Below, one piece after another: positions 14,482-23,758 of a stretch of 41,495 bases of DNA. The translations under genes were made by a program, and so were the position numbers. The stretch covers positions 1-41,495 of the forward strand of contig CANBSV010000011.1 in the NCBI GenBank assembly GCA_947372225.1, written 5' to 3'. The notes beneath the pieces were generated by a model. The model was not told where the DNA came from. It was given only the letters and a program-made list of their open reading frames with translations, and did not search any database. Numbering within the stretch: the first letter of the stretch is position 1; the number at the start of each line of letters is the position of its first letter. Source of the DNA: Burkholderiales bacterium (GTDB lineage Bacteria; Pseudomonadota; Gammaproteobacteria; Burkholderiales; Burkholderiaceae_C).

Positions 14482-14880
14482 TCAGATCGTCTGCGTGGGC
14501 TTAGAAGACGAAATCGTCGTTCCCAAGACTTCCTCTATGCGCAACCGCAGAATCCGCGTCTTCTCATCTGCCGGGAACCGCACACCAACACCCTGGGTTC
14601 GGCCCGCGGACGCATTGGCAGGCGTGATCCAAGCGACTTTGCCGGCCACGGGGTATCGCTGTGGGTCATCGGGAAGGGTCAACAAGAGGTAAATGTCCTC
14701 ACCCAGCCGATAGTCGCGGGTGGTCGGCACGAAGACACCACCGTCGGCAAGCACAGGCATGTACGCCGCATACAAGGCGCCCTTCTCGCGGAACACCAAC
14801 TGGATCACCGCCGGCCGGTTGATGGCTTGCGGCACTGCCATCAAGGTCAGCGGTGGGGAGGTGGAATCGCGTTCGGCCAT
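14482..14880 (-). CDS. pilZ: PilZ-domain protein, type IV pilus type
   Basis: The 132-residue protein is a single PilZ domain of the type named after type IV pilus assembly PilZ. It has the core GGVFVPTTRDYRLGEDIYLL and VAGKVAWITPANA..GVGVRFP. The RxxxR and D/NxSxxG motifs that bind cyclic di-GMP are absent, as in the classical PilZ that does not bind the nucleotide but acts through pilus ATPase partners. It lies 21 bases after holB and two before tatD, its usual place. A role in pilus formation or twitching is expected from the family. Confidence 0.9.
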   Translation of the reverse strand: MAERDSTSPPLTLMAVPQAINRPAVIQLVFREKGALYAAYMPVLADGGVFVPTTRDYRLGEDIYLLLTLPDDPQRYPVAGKVAWITPANASAGRTQGVGVRFPADEKTRILRLRIEEVLGTTISSSKPTQTI

Positions 14881-14901
14881 CGGCTCAGTTTATCCAAGGT
14901 C

Positions 14902-15945
14902 TCAGGTCTGCGGGCGCACAGCCAGTGCAGATTTGGCCTGCTGAACCAGCCATTCCACGGTGAGCGCACCCTGCCATGGATGTTCGGCATGTCGGGCAAG
15001 ACGGCTGAGCTCTTCGTGCCATTGCGCCAACGCCTGCGGAACGGCGCGAAACCGCGGTTCGGATCCGATGAAATACGTCGGCTCGGCGCCGGCAGCAACA
15101 CGCATCGCGTCGTGGCACACCTTGAAGAGCACATCAACCAGACGAGAGATCGGCCAGGCCGTCAGGCTGCCGGCGTCGCCTCGCATGAGTTGCCCTGGCA
15201 GGGCCAGCCACACTTTGGCGTCCAACCCCTCCTGGGCCCACGCGAGGGCTTCCTCGGGCTGGCCACCAGCCGCAGCGAGCAGCACCTCAGGCTGACTCAC
15301 ACCCTGGGACGCCAGCCAGTCTGAAGCGATGCGGGCGTCGGGAATTCCCAGGCGCAACGACTGGCAGCGGCTTCGGATGGTGGGCAGCAATGCATCGGTG
15401 GAAGCACCCGCCAGCACCAACCGCATGTCGCCCGGCGGCTCTTCCAGCGTTTTCAGCAGCGCGTTGGCCGAGATCGCGTTCATCCTCTCTGCAGGAAACA
15501 GCACCACCACCTTGCCGCGGCCCCGAGCAGCGGTCGTCTGCGCAAAACTGACGATGCGACGAACCTCCTCGACGCGGATGTCCTTGCTCGGTTTGCGCTT
15601 GGACGCACCCTCGGACGGACTACCGCCCTCCTCTTCATCGCTGGAGTTCCAGCCCAAAGATTCGCGCAAGGCCTCGGGCAACAGCACCATCAGGTCAGGG
15701 TGGGAGCGCGCGCGCACCAGACGGCAGCTGGCGCACTGGCCGCAGGCCTCACGACGCTCGCCATCGACCCAGGGCGCCTCGCACAACCACGCTTGAGACA
15801 GCGCCAGTGCCAGATCGAACTGCCCTACTCCGGCTGGCCCATGCAGCCAGATGGCATGAGCCTGCTGCGAGGCGAGCGCCAAGCGCAGCGGCTCGCCCAG
15901 CCACGGCCGCAAAGGCAGCGATGCGGAGGCGTCATCGCTCACCAT
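14902..15945 (-). CDS. holB: DNA polymerase III delta-prime subunit
   Basis: HolB is the delta-prime subunit of the clamp loader that places the sliding clamp on DNA. The 347-residue protein has the AAA+ clamp-loader layout. The Walker A position reads GPAGVGQF, with Gln instead of Lys, typical of delta-prime, which does not hydrolyse ATP. The zinc site uses Cys55, Cys68, Cys71 and Cys74 (CGQCASC). NALLKTLEEPP and TIRSRCQSLRL are the expected sensor and SRC motifs. A charged insert rich in Glu, Ser and Lys (about 101-120) is not part of the core fold. The start overlaps the end of tmk by seven bases. Confidence 0.95.
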   Translation of the reverse strand: MVSDDASASLPLRPWLGEPLRLALASQQAHAIWLHGPAGVGQFDLALALSQAWLCEAPWVDGERREACGQCASCRLVRARSHPDLMVLLPEALRESLGWNSSDEEEGGSPSEGASKRKPSKDIRVEEVRRIVSFAQTTAARGRGKVVVLFPAERMNAISANALLKTLEEPPGDMRLVLAGASTDALLPTIRSRCQSLRLGIPDARIASDWLASQGVSQPEVLLAAAGGQPEEALAWAQEGLDAKVWLALPGQLMRGDAGSLTAWPISRLVDVLFKVCHDAMRVAAGAEPTYFIGSEPRFRAVPQALAQWHEELSRLARHAEHPWQGALTVEWLVQQAKSALAVRPQT

Positions 15946-16550
15946 CCGCGCGCCTTGAAGGCCGCAGCCACCTGAGCGGCAACCGCCTCTCGGTCGAGTC
16001 CGGCGTCGATGCGCGCGTAGCGTGCTGCATGGGCTCGAGCGCGCAGCTCATAGCCATGACGCACCCGATGAAAAAAAGCCGCGTCAAGTTGCTCAAAGCG
16101 ATCCGGCGAGCGAGCGGTGCTCAGGCGCTGCGCTGCCTGCTCCGGGCTGATGTCGAACCACAGCGTCAGGTCGGGCTGCAAGTCCTGCTGAACCCACGAC
16201 TCAAGCTGTTGAAGAATGCCTGTGTCAAAGCCCCGCCCGGCGCCTTGATAGGCGAAGGTCGAATCGGTGAAGCGGTCGCACAGCACCGTGGTCCCGGCGG
16301 CCAGCGCCGGTCCGATGGCCTGCGCCAAATGATCGCGACGCGCGGCAAACACCAGCAGCACCTCGGTGAGCGCATCCATGGGGGTGTTGAGCAGTTCGCC
16401 ACGCAGCCGCTCGGCCAGCGGCGTGCCACCGGGCTCGCGCGTGACCATGACGCTGCGGCCCGCAGCCCGCAAGTGCTCGGCCATGGTGTCGATGTGGGTG
16501 CTCTTGCCGGCACCATCGATGCCCTCGAACGTGATGAACAGCCCGCGCAT
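15939..16550 (-). CDS. tmk: Thymidylate kinase
   Basis: Tmk phosphorylates dTMP to dTDP for DNA synthesis. From the chosen ATG it has 203 residues, the usual size. It starts MRGLFITFEGIDGAGKSTH, with the P-loop GIDGAGKST. It then has TREPGGTPLAERLR, the DR motif CDRFTDSTFAYQGAGRG and a LID region near SPDRFEQ. The ATG at 16550 is chosen over one at 16571 because GAGG lies just before it and the family begins directly with the P-loop strand. It overlaps holB and follows mltG, a standard cluster. Confidence 0.96.
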   Translation of the reverse strand: MRGLFITFEGIDGAGKSTHIDTMAEHLRAAGRSVMVTREPGGTPLAERLRGELLNTPMDALTEVLLVFAARRDHLAQAIGPALAAGTTVLCDRFTDSTFAYQGAGRGFDTGILQQLESWVQQDLQPDLTLWFDISPEQAAQRLSTARSPDRFEQLDAAFFHRVRHGYELRARAHAARYARIDAGLDREAVAAQVAAAFKARGW

Positions 16551-16589
16551 GGCGGCCTCGGCAGCGTGCATGAAATGGGTCTGACCGGC

Positions 16590-17603
16590 CTAGCGGCCGC
16601 GCTGGTACTTGTTCACCGCTCGATTATGGGCGGCGAGGTCATCGCTGAATTCGCTCGAGCCGTCGCCACGGGCCACGAAGTACAGGGCCCTGATCGGCTG
16701 AGGGTGCACGACAGCCAGCAGCGAGGCCTTGCCGGGCATCGCGATCGGCGTGGGCGGCAGACCGGCCCGCGTGTAGGTGTTGTACGGCGTGTCCTTTTGC
16801 AGGTCCTTGCGGTGAAGGTTGCCGTCGAACGACTCGCCGACGCCATAGATCACGCTGGGATCGGTCTGCAGCGGCATGCCCAGGCGGAGACGGTTGATGA
16901 ACACGGCAGCCACCTTGCCCCGGTCGACAGGGCTGCCGGTTTCCTTCTCGACGATCGATGCGAGCGTGAGCAATTCATCGGCACTGCGCAGCGGCGTGTC
17001 GGTTGAGCGCTCGGCCCAGGCGGCTTCGAGCCGCTGCTTCATGGCCTGATGCGCTCGACGCAGCACGGCAAGATCGGAACTGCCCTTGCTGTACGAGTAG
17101 GTGTCAGGAAAGAAGCGACCTTCGGCTGGCGTGACACCGTCACCCAGCGCGGCCATCAGTTCGGCGCTGGTCATGCCTGAGGTGAGCGGCTTCAAGGCCT
17201 CGGCACGTGCCAGCTCGGCCCGTACCTGTGTCAGTGTCCAACCCTCCGTGAGCCGCACGAAGCCCATCGTTTCATTGCCACTGACCATCATTTCAAGCAA
17301 GCCGGCTGGTGTGGTCGGTCGATCGATCTGGTAACTGCCGGCTCGGATGCGCTTGGCGTCACCCGACCAACGAAACCACTGGTACAAAAGCCACGAGGGA
17401 GTTCGAACGCCGGCGGCGACCCAGTCATCGGCAATGCGCTTGGGTGGCGTACCGGACTCGATCGACAACTCCACCGATTGAGCTGCCAGAGTGAGCGGCT
17501 GATGCAGCCACCACCAGAGCGCACCTGCGCCGAAAAGCAGTGCCAGCAGGCTCGCGATCAACGCGGACTTCAAAGTTCTCAACCGGTATCCCCTGGCGAT
17601 CAC
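16590..17603 (-). CDS. mltG: Endolytic peptidoglycan transglycosylase MltG
   Basis: MltG (YceG) cuts nascent glycan strands at the inner membrane and is thought to end peptidoglycan polymerisation. The 337-residue protein has a short cytoplasmic N-terminus, one membrane anchor (about 12-33) and a periplasmic YceG domain. ASIVEKETG holds the catalytic glutamate, followed by VAAVFINRLRLGMPLQTDPS and YNTYTRAGLPPTPIAMPG, which are hallmark motifs. It is first in the minus-strand run mltG-tmk-holB-pilZ-tatD and is divergent from ygfZ, with 73 bases between their starts for both promoters. Confidence 0.96.
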   Translation of the reverse strand: MIARGYRLRTLKSALIASLLALLFGAGALWWWLHQPLTLAAQSVELSIESGTPPKRIADDWVAAGVRTPSWLLYQWFRWSGDAKRIRAGSYQIDRPTTPAGLLEMMVSGNETMGFVRLTEGWTLTQVRAELARAEALKPLTSGMTSAELMAALGDGVTPAEGRFFPDTYSYSKGSSDLAVLRRAHQAMKQRLEAAWAERSTDTPLRSADELLTLASIVEKETGSPVDRGKVAAVFINRLRLGMPLQTDPSVIYGVGESFDGNLHRKDLQKDTPYNTYTRAGLPPTPIAMPGKASLLAVVHPQPIRALYFVARGDGSSEFSDDLAAHNRAVNKYQRGR

Positions 17604-17676
17604 GCGGTGCGTCGTTGCACCGCGCTGATACAGCTCGCAAAGCTGCTGCGGGGGGCCGTCAAATCATAATCCGCGC

Positions 17677-18645
17677 ATGACCACGAACCAGCCTGAAACG
17701 TCCGCCGTTGCCCTGCCCCATTGGGGCTTGATACGCGCCCGCGGCGCCGATGCGGCCAGCTTCCTGCACGGACAGTTGACGCAAGATGTGCTTCACCTCG
17801 GGCCTGCGGAGGTGCGGCTGGCGGGCTACTGTTCGGCCAAAGGGCGCTTGCTCGCGAGCTTCGTGATGTGGAAGCCCAACGCTGAAGAGGTGCTGCTCGC
17901 CTGTCACGCCAGCGTGCTCGCGGCCACCTTGAAGCGCCTGTCGATGTTCGTGATGCGAGCCAAATGTCAGCTGAGCGATGCCACTGCTGACTTCGAGTTT
18001 CTTGGCGTTTGTGGCCAGCCCGGCCGCGAATTCGCCGGTGACCCGCAGCCGTGGACACACCGGGTAGACCAAGGCGTCAGCTGGATTCGGCTGCCAGGTG
18101 TGTCCGGGACCCAGCGGGCCTGGCGCTTGACCGAGCGCTCCGTCGCTTCGCTGCCGCAGGTGCAGCCCGATGCGGTAGCGCTTGCACATTGGCAGCGGCT
18201 CGAAGTCGAGAGCGGCATCGCCGTGATCGAGGCGGCCACCGCCGATCAGTTCGTGCCGCAGATGCTCAACTACGAGTTGATCGGTGCGGTCAACTTTCAA
18301 AAAGGTTGCTACCCGGGTCAGGAGGTGGTGGCTCGATCGCAGTACCGCGCCACGGCCAAGCGGCGCGCGTTCATCTTTGCGTGCGACGGGATCGCCGTGG
18401 CGGGCGAGGAGGTCTTTCACAGCACCGATGCCGCCCAGCCTGCGGGCATGGTGGTGAATTCGGCTGAAGTTCCTGCAGCGGCCGATGCCGCCACCTCATG
18501 TGTCGCGCTGGTCGAGGTGAAGCTGTCTGCGCTGGATGAAGGTACGCTGCATCTGGGATCGCTCGATGGCGCATTGCTGACTCGACGGGCCATGCCCTAT
18601 GACGTTGCGACATCGGTGGACACCGAGACCGGCATCGCGAATTAA
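17677..18645 (+). CDS. ygfZ: YgfZ/GcvT-type tetrahydrofolate-dependent Fe-S repair protein
   Basis: The 322-residue protein belongs to the YgfZ branch of the GcvT fold. The signature KGCYPGQE (Lys209-Glu216), with the essential Cys211, is present in full, followed by VVARSQYRATAKRR. YgfZ uses tetrahydrofolate to help make or repair iron-sulfur clusters of certain enzymes, such as the tRNA-thiolating MiaB. It is divergent from mltG and followed 12 bases later by a DUF4936 gene, a common betaproteobacterial arrangement. In a phototroph its iron-sulfur role may matter for bacteriochlorophyll reductases; that is speculation. Confidence 0.93.
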   Translation: MTTNQPETSAVALPHWGLIRARGADAASFLHGQLTQDVLHLGPAEVRLAGYCSAKGRLLASFVMWKPNAEEVLLACHASVLAATLKRLSMFVMRAKCQLSDATADFEFLGVCGQPGREFAGDPQPWTHRVDQGVSWIRLPGVSGTQRAWRLTERSVASLPQVQPDAVALAHWQRLEVESGIAVIEAATADQFVPQMLNYELIGAVNFQKGCYPGQEVVARSQYRATAKRRAFIFACDGIAVAGEEVFHSTDAAQPAGMVVNSAEVPAAADAATSCVALVEVKLSALDEGTLHLGSLDGALLTRRAMPYDVATSVDTETGIAN

Positions 18646-18657
18646 AGCCGTCACGTC

Positions 18658-18966
18658 ATGCCACTCGAGCTGTTCATCTACTACCGTGCTGCGGCGCATC
18701 GCGCTGCAGGCATCGCCGCTGCAGCGGGCTCGATGCAAGCCGCGTTGCGGGCCGAGATGCCGCAGCTCCACACCCGCTTGCTGCGCCGACCGCTCGCGAA
18801 CGCGCAAGGCGAGCACACCTGGATGGAAACCTACGCGATGGACCCGATCGGTCATCCCGAAGGTGTCGACGAGGCTTGTGCCAGATTGATCGAGCGCCAC
18901 GCCGAAAGCTGGGCCGACATGCGCAGCGGAGCGCGTCACGCGGAGGTTTTTGACGCATGTGCCTGA
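18658..18966 (+). CDS. DUF4936 family protein
   Basis: This 102-residue protein has the pattern of DUF4936: a first strand LELFIYYRA, a helix, then HTWMETYAMDP and an Arg/His-containing end. It looks like a small ferredoxin-like alpha/beta fold and has no signal peptide or membrane span. Its function is not known. It sits between ygfZ and the NRDE gene; its last ten bases overlap the start of the NRDE gene, so the two are probably translated together. Confidence 0.85.
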   Translation: MPLELFIYYRAAAHRAAGIAAAAGSMQAALRAEMPQLHTRLLRRPLANAQGEHTWMETYAMDPIGHPEGVDEACARLIERHAESWADMRSGARHAEVFDACA

Positions 18967-19907
18967 TCGCTTTGGCGATCGATCAGAGCCGACGGTTTCC
19001 GTTGGTGATCGCGGCCAACCGCGATGAATACTTCGCCCGCCCTTCAGCGAGGCTTGGATGGTGGGTCCCTGACGGCGGCGGACCTGCAATCCTCGGCGGG
19101 CGCGATCTGGCTGCCGGTGGCACCTGGCTCGGGCTCACAGCAGCCGGTCGGCTGGCCATGCTCACCAATGTTCGCGATCCCTCGCGTGTCGATCCGCAGG
19201 CGCCGTCGCGCGGCCTGATCGTGCCGCAGTGGCTGTCGGGTCAGGAACCCAACGACCGGTTCTGGACCCGTACCCTGCTGTCGGGGCACAACGGCTTCAA
19301 CCTGATCGCGGCCGACTTCAAGCGAGGCGAGTGCTTCTGGGGCTCGTCAACGAGCTCAGGGCCGAGACGGCTGGAACCTGGCGTTTTCGGCGTATCGAAC
19401 GCTTCGCTCGACTCCCCCTGGCCAAAGACCGATCGTCTGAAAGCCAGCCTCGCTGCCAGCCTGACCGGCAAGACGGCGCTCGGCGCTGTGGTCTCGGATC
19501 TGTTTGCCGCGCTGGCCGATCGCAGCATTGCCGACGATGCCGATCTGCCCTCCACCGGCGTGCCGCTGGAGGTGGAGCGGCAACTGTCATCGGCCTTCAT
19601 CCGCATGCCCGACAGTGGCTACGGCACCCGTTGTTCGACGCTGATCATCAGCGAGCGAGTCGGCCGGGCACTCGTGACCCATGTGCTTGAACGCAGCTTC
19701 AGCGCGGCCGGCGGCGTGTCGCTGCTGCGCCAGACGATGCTCAAGAACTGGCCGCCGCGTTACACCGACGCACCGGATGCTGCTCCCGTCACCGAAAGCG
19801 AGGTGACCGAATCAGCTGGGGAGGACACCATCGAAACCGAATCGCCTCCGGCCAAGCGAACCCGGGTTCGCAGCCTGCTCAAGCCGGTCTCGGCCGTGCG
19901 GCGCTGA
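18957..19907 (+). CDS. NRDE (TANGO2-like) family protein
   Basis: The 316-residue protein begins MCLIALAIDQSRRFPLVIAA followed by NRDE, the signature of the NRDE/TANGO2 family. Later motifs GGRDLAAGGTWLG, VSNASLDSPWPKT and GYGTRCSTLII also fit. Cys2 at the extreme N-terminus resembles the catalytic Cys of Ntn-type hydrolases, but no reaction is established. A haem-handling role has been proposed for related proteins. The last 55 residues form an unusual tail: acidic (with the repeat VTESEVTES), then strongly basic (KRTRVRSLLK). GGAGG lies ten bases before the ATG. It converges on the beta-propeller gene with only four bases between stops. Confidence 0.9.
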   Translation: MCLIALAIDQSRRFPLVIAANRDEYFARPSARLGWWVPDGGGPAILGGRDLAAGGTWLGLTAAGRLAMLTNVRDPSRVDPQAPSRGLIVPQWLSGQEPNDRFWTRTLLSGHNGFNLIAADFKRGECFWGSSTSSGPRRLEPGVFGVSNASLDSPWPKTDRLKASLAASLTGKTALGAVVSDLFAALADRSIADDADLPSTGVPLEVERQLSSAFIRMPDSGYGTRCSTLIISERVGRALVTHVLERSFSAAGGVSLLRQTMLKNWPPRYTDAPDAAPVTESEVTESAGEDTIETESPPAKRTRVRSLLKPVSAVRR

Positions 19908-19911
19908 CGAT

Positions 19912-21204
19912 TCAGCGCAGGTTGCCTGTGTGGCCCAGGTTGTAGCGACCGGGTTGAGGCCAGACGGTCAGTCCATGCGGCTCCTGGCCGACCTTGATCG
20001 TGTCGACAGCGCCTGTGCCGGTGTTGAACCTGTAGACGACGTTATCGAAGCGGCCCGACAACCACAGGTACTTGCCGTCAGCGCTGACGTTGCCCATGTC
20101 CGGGCTGCCGCCTCCCGGCACGGGCCAGGTCTGCACGACCTGGCGCGTGGCGAAGTCGATCACCGACACGCTGCCCTTGCCTTTGCGAGTGCCCAGAACG
20201 CTGTTGCTGCCCCGGTTGGCCACGTAAAGATGCGTTCCGTCGCGGCTGGGATACAACCCGTGCGCGCCCACGCCGGTGGGGATGAAGCCGATCTGCTTGA
20301 ACGAGGCACTGTCGACCACGTGCAGGCCATCGACCATCATGTCGGCCACGAACAGCACCGTGCCATCGGGCGATGAACGCACGTCTTGCGGCATGCCCGG
20401 CGTGGTGCAGATCTCGGCACCCAGTTGTGCAGGGTCCGGGATCTTGCGTGGCTTCTTGCCTGGCTTGGCCAACAACTCCAGCAAGTCGGGCCGGGCGAAG
20501 TAAGGTGTCAGCTTGATCGTGCCCACAACGCGACGGTTGACCAGATCGATCTTGCTGAACGCACCGTTGAACTCGCACGTGAAAAAGGCGTAGCGACCAT
20601 CGATCGAAAAGTCGGCGTGGTTGATGCCGCCGCACTCGGGGGTGTCGATCGAATACTGAAGCGCCATGGTGTGCGGATCACGAAAGTCGAGACGCTTGAA
20701 CGCCTCGGCCACCACGATGGCGTAGCGACCGTCGGGCGTCCAATACATGTTGTAGGGGTCATCCACCGCGATCGATTCCCCCGGCTTGCCGGTCAGGGGA
20801 TCGATCGGGGTCAGACTGCCCTTGCTGCTGCGCTCGGCGTTGTTCGCCACCCACAGGGTGCGCAGATCCCACGAGGGCACGACATGCTGCGGATTCACCC
20901 CGACCTTGAAGGTGTCGATCACCTTGAGCGTGTTCGGATCGATCACCGACACCGAGTTCGCGGCCCGGTTGGGAACGTAGATCCTCTCGAGCGCGCCGGC
21001 CACTGCCGCACTCAGGTGGCCTGCGCCAATCTCGCTGTAAAGGTTGTGGCGGTTGATGACTGGCGGCATGCCGGGATAGTCAGATTCCGGCGCCGCTGCA
21101 GCGGCTGACGGAGGGTCGCTGCGACCCAAGGCGTTGAGCGCAACAGCACCGGTCAGTGCGACGAACAAGCAGATCGCCAAGGGGCGACGAAGTGGACTGG
21201 GCAT
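19912..21204 (-). CDS. Exported YVTN-type beta-propeller protein
   Basis: The 430-residue protein has an N-terminal signal or anchor (PLAICLFVALTGAVALNALG) and then repeats of the 40-residue YVTN beta-propeller type, such as RIYVPNRAANSVSVIDPNTL, TVLFVADMMVDGLHVVD, HLYVANRGSNSVLG and YLWLSGRFDNVVYRFNT. It should form a seven- or eight-bladed propeller in the periplasm. Relatives are often electron-transfer or ligand-binding accessory proteins, but no catalytic residue can be named. The ATG at 21204 is preferred over a TTG one codon earlier. The roughly 105 bases upstream hold no other gene. Confidence 0.88.
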   Translation of the reverse strand: MPSPLRRPLAICLFVALTGAVALNALGRSDPPSAAAAAPESDYPGMPPVINRHNLYSEIGAGHLSAAVAGALERIYVPNRAANSVSVIDPNTLKVIDTFKVGVNPQHVVPSWDLRTLWVANNAERSSKGSLTPIDPLTGKPGESIAVDDPYNMYWTPDGRYAIVVAEAFKRLDFRDPHTMALQYSIDTPECGGINHADFSIDGRYAFFTCEFNGAFSKIDLVNRRVVGTIKLTPYFARPDLLELLAKPGKKPRKIPDPAQLGAEICTTPGMPQDVRSSPDGTVLFVADMMVDGLHVVDSASFKQIGFIPTGVGAHGLYPSRDGTHLYVANRGSNSVLGTRKGKGSVSVIDFATRQVVQTWPVPGGGSPDMGNVSADGKYLWLSGRFDNVVYRFNTGTGAVDTIKVGQEPHGLTVWPQPGRYNLGHTGNLR

Positions 21205-21312
21205 CAAGATGGCGAGGTGTTTGGGATGAGAAGCTGAAACGATACGCTCAGACCACTGCGCTCAACCCGACAAGGCTCAACCTTTGATCAAGGATTGGGG
21301 TTCGAGGGGTTG

Positions 21313-22131
21313 TCAGCGCGCAGCGGCGATCGCCTTTCGGATGTCCTGCACGGTGCGAGCGACGATCAGGTCGGTGCCGAGTTGGCCCAAAGCGGCCGTG
21401 GCAGCGCCTGGTTCGCCCGACACGCCGAGCGCCTTGAGTTTTGCAGCATCCGGCTGAGGCGCGGCCAGCAGATTGGCCCGGACCAGACTCGCATCGGTGG
21501 CGAGCATCAACGAGGTGTCGGCCGCACCCGCATGGCTGCCGATCTGCGCGTTGCTCACGCCGTGTTCACGCAGCAGTTGGTTGTAGGGCCCTTGCGCCGT
21601 CTCGTAATAGACCGAGACGAAATGCACCCGGGTGGGCCACTTCGCTCCGTCACGATTGAAGCGCGCAGCGACCTCAGCCAGCAGGTGCTGGTAGCCACCG
21701 TGATCGCCGATCAAGACCACATCGGAAAAGCCGTGCTGCCGGAAACTGCGGGCAGCGCCATCGATGACGGCCTTGAACGCCTCATCCGGGACCGACACGG
21801 TGCCCGGATACCGCATGTGTTGCGTGGGTGGCGTGATGTTGCCCTCGGGAACGTAGGCCACCACGGGCGCAACCAGAGCGTTACCCAACTCGTTGGCGAT
21901 CCGCTCGGCGAGCACCTTGACCCGCACGTTGTGCTTGCCCAGCGCCATGTGCGCACCGCTTTGCTCGCTGCCACCCACCGGAATGATCACCGTGGTCTTG
22001 CCGGAACGCAGCGCGTCGCGCACCTCGGTCCAGGTCATGTCGTCGATGCAGGGGCCGCTGGCTGCGGCAGGGGCTGCCGCACAGAGCAACACGACAGCAC
22101 ACGACAGCGCGGACGCGGCCCGGCAGCCAAT
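21313..22131 (-). CDS. Exported creatininase-family amidohydrolase, start uncertain
   Basis: The protein has the creatininase fold: VIIPVGGSEQSGAHMALGKH near the N-terminus (Glu and His for metals), PEGNITPPTQHMRYPGTVSV, VVLIGDHGGYQ and IGSHAGAADTSLML. Such enzymes open cyclic or plain amides using a two-metal site. Unlike most relatives it seems to be exported: the frame upstream reads CRAASALSCAVVLLCAAAPAAASG, a good signal peptide. There is no ATG. A GTG at 22092 would cut the signal short, while ATT at 22131 just after the terminator would give an N-terminal Arg and a full signal, so I extended to it with low certainty. Substrate unknown. Confidence 0.75.
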   Translation of the reverse strand: MGCRAASALSCAVVLLCAAAPAAASGPCIDDMTWTEVRDALRSGKTTVIIPVGGSEQSGAHMALGKHNVRVKVLAERIANELGNALVAPVVAYVPEGNITPPTQHMRYPGTVSVPDEAFKAVIDGAARSFRQHGFSDVVLIGDHGGYQHLLAEVAARFNRDGAKWPTRVHFVSVYYETAQGPYNQLLREHGVSNAQIGSHAGAADTSLMLATDASLVRANLLAAPQPDAAKLKALGVSGEPGAATAALGQLGTDLIVARTVQDIRKAIAAAR

Positions 22132-22136
22132 GAAAA

Positions 22137-22187
22137 CAGCCCGAAGGCCAAAGGCTTTCGGGCTGCGGACTGCCCCGAAGGGCAGTC
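22137..22187 (-). terminator. Tandem terminator hairpins of aceA
   Basis: Two hairpins follow the aceA stop. The nearer (22168-22187) is GACTGCCC, CGAA, GGGCAGTC. The farther (22137-22165) is a 13-pair stem with one G-U pair and an AAA loop (plus-strand reading), followed on the minus strand by GTTTTC. Together they form a strong intrinsic terminator that separates aceA from the exported creatininase-family gene. Confidence 0.85.
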
Positions 22188-22205
22188 GGTTCAGCAGGTG
22201 AGCGA

Positions 22206-23504
<1,299 letters not shown>

Positions 23505-23630
23505 GTAGGAAGCTCCAGTTGAAGGCATGGGAAACGAAGAAACCGGTGGTCAAGCAAGAATCAGGCTCGGGCCCGGCGCTTGACCATGGTCGAGAGGATA
23601 CTTTCCTGGCGGGCAAAAGGAAAGACTTAT

Positions 23631-23663
23631 GTCTTATATAAGACTAAATTTATATCGCTGCAA
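23631..23663 (-). promoter_or_regulatory. aceA promoter with overlapping palindrome
   Basis: On the minus strand TTGCAG (23658-23663) and TATATA (23635-23640) are exactly 17 bases apart, a good sigma-70 promoter pointing at aceA. The -10 box is inside a perfect 14-base palindrome GTCTTATATAAGAC (23631-23644), with a partial second copy (GACTTATGTC) beside it. A regulator bound there would block the promoter. The regulator is not encoded nearby. The start codon is about 125 bases downstream, leaving a long leader. Confidence 0.75.
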
Positions 23664-23690
23664 AAACAACGAGTTAGCGATTGAATTTCA

Positions 23691-23735
23691 TGATGCGGTG
23701 ATGGTTTTTGCCATTCGGTAAATTTTGATGCGGTG
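23691..23735 (+). repeat. 10-base direct repeat before agmatinase gene
   Basis: TGATGCGGTG occurs at 23691-23700 and again at 23726-23735, 35 bases apart, in the AT-rich gap between aceA and the polyamine cluster. The second copy ends about 24 bases before the agmatinase start. It could be a binding site for a regulator of the polyamine genes, but no clear -35/-10 pair was found for that direction. Confidence 0.35.
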
Positions 23736-23758
23736 CAGCAACCCAGGCGGTGACGTTC

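Noticed and set aside
14902..15945. Loss of the Walker A lysine in HolB as a damaging mutation.
   Set aside because: Delta-prime subunits normally have a degenerate nucleotide site and do not hydrolyse ATP, so GVGQF is within family expectation.
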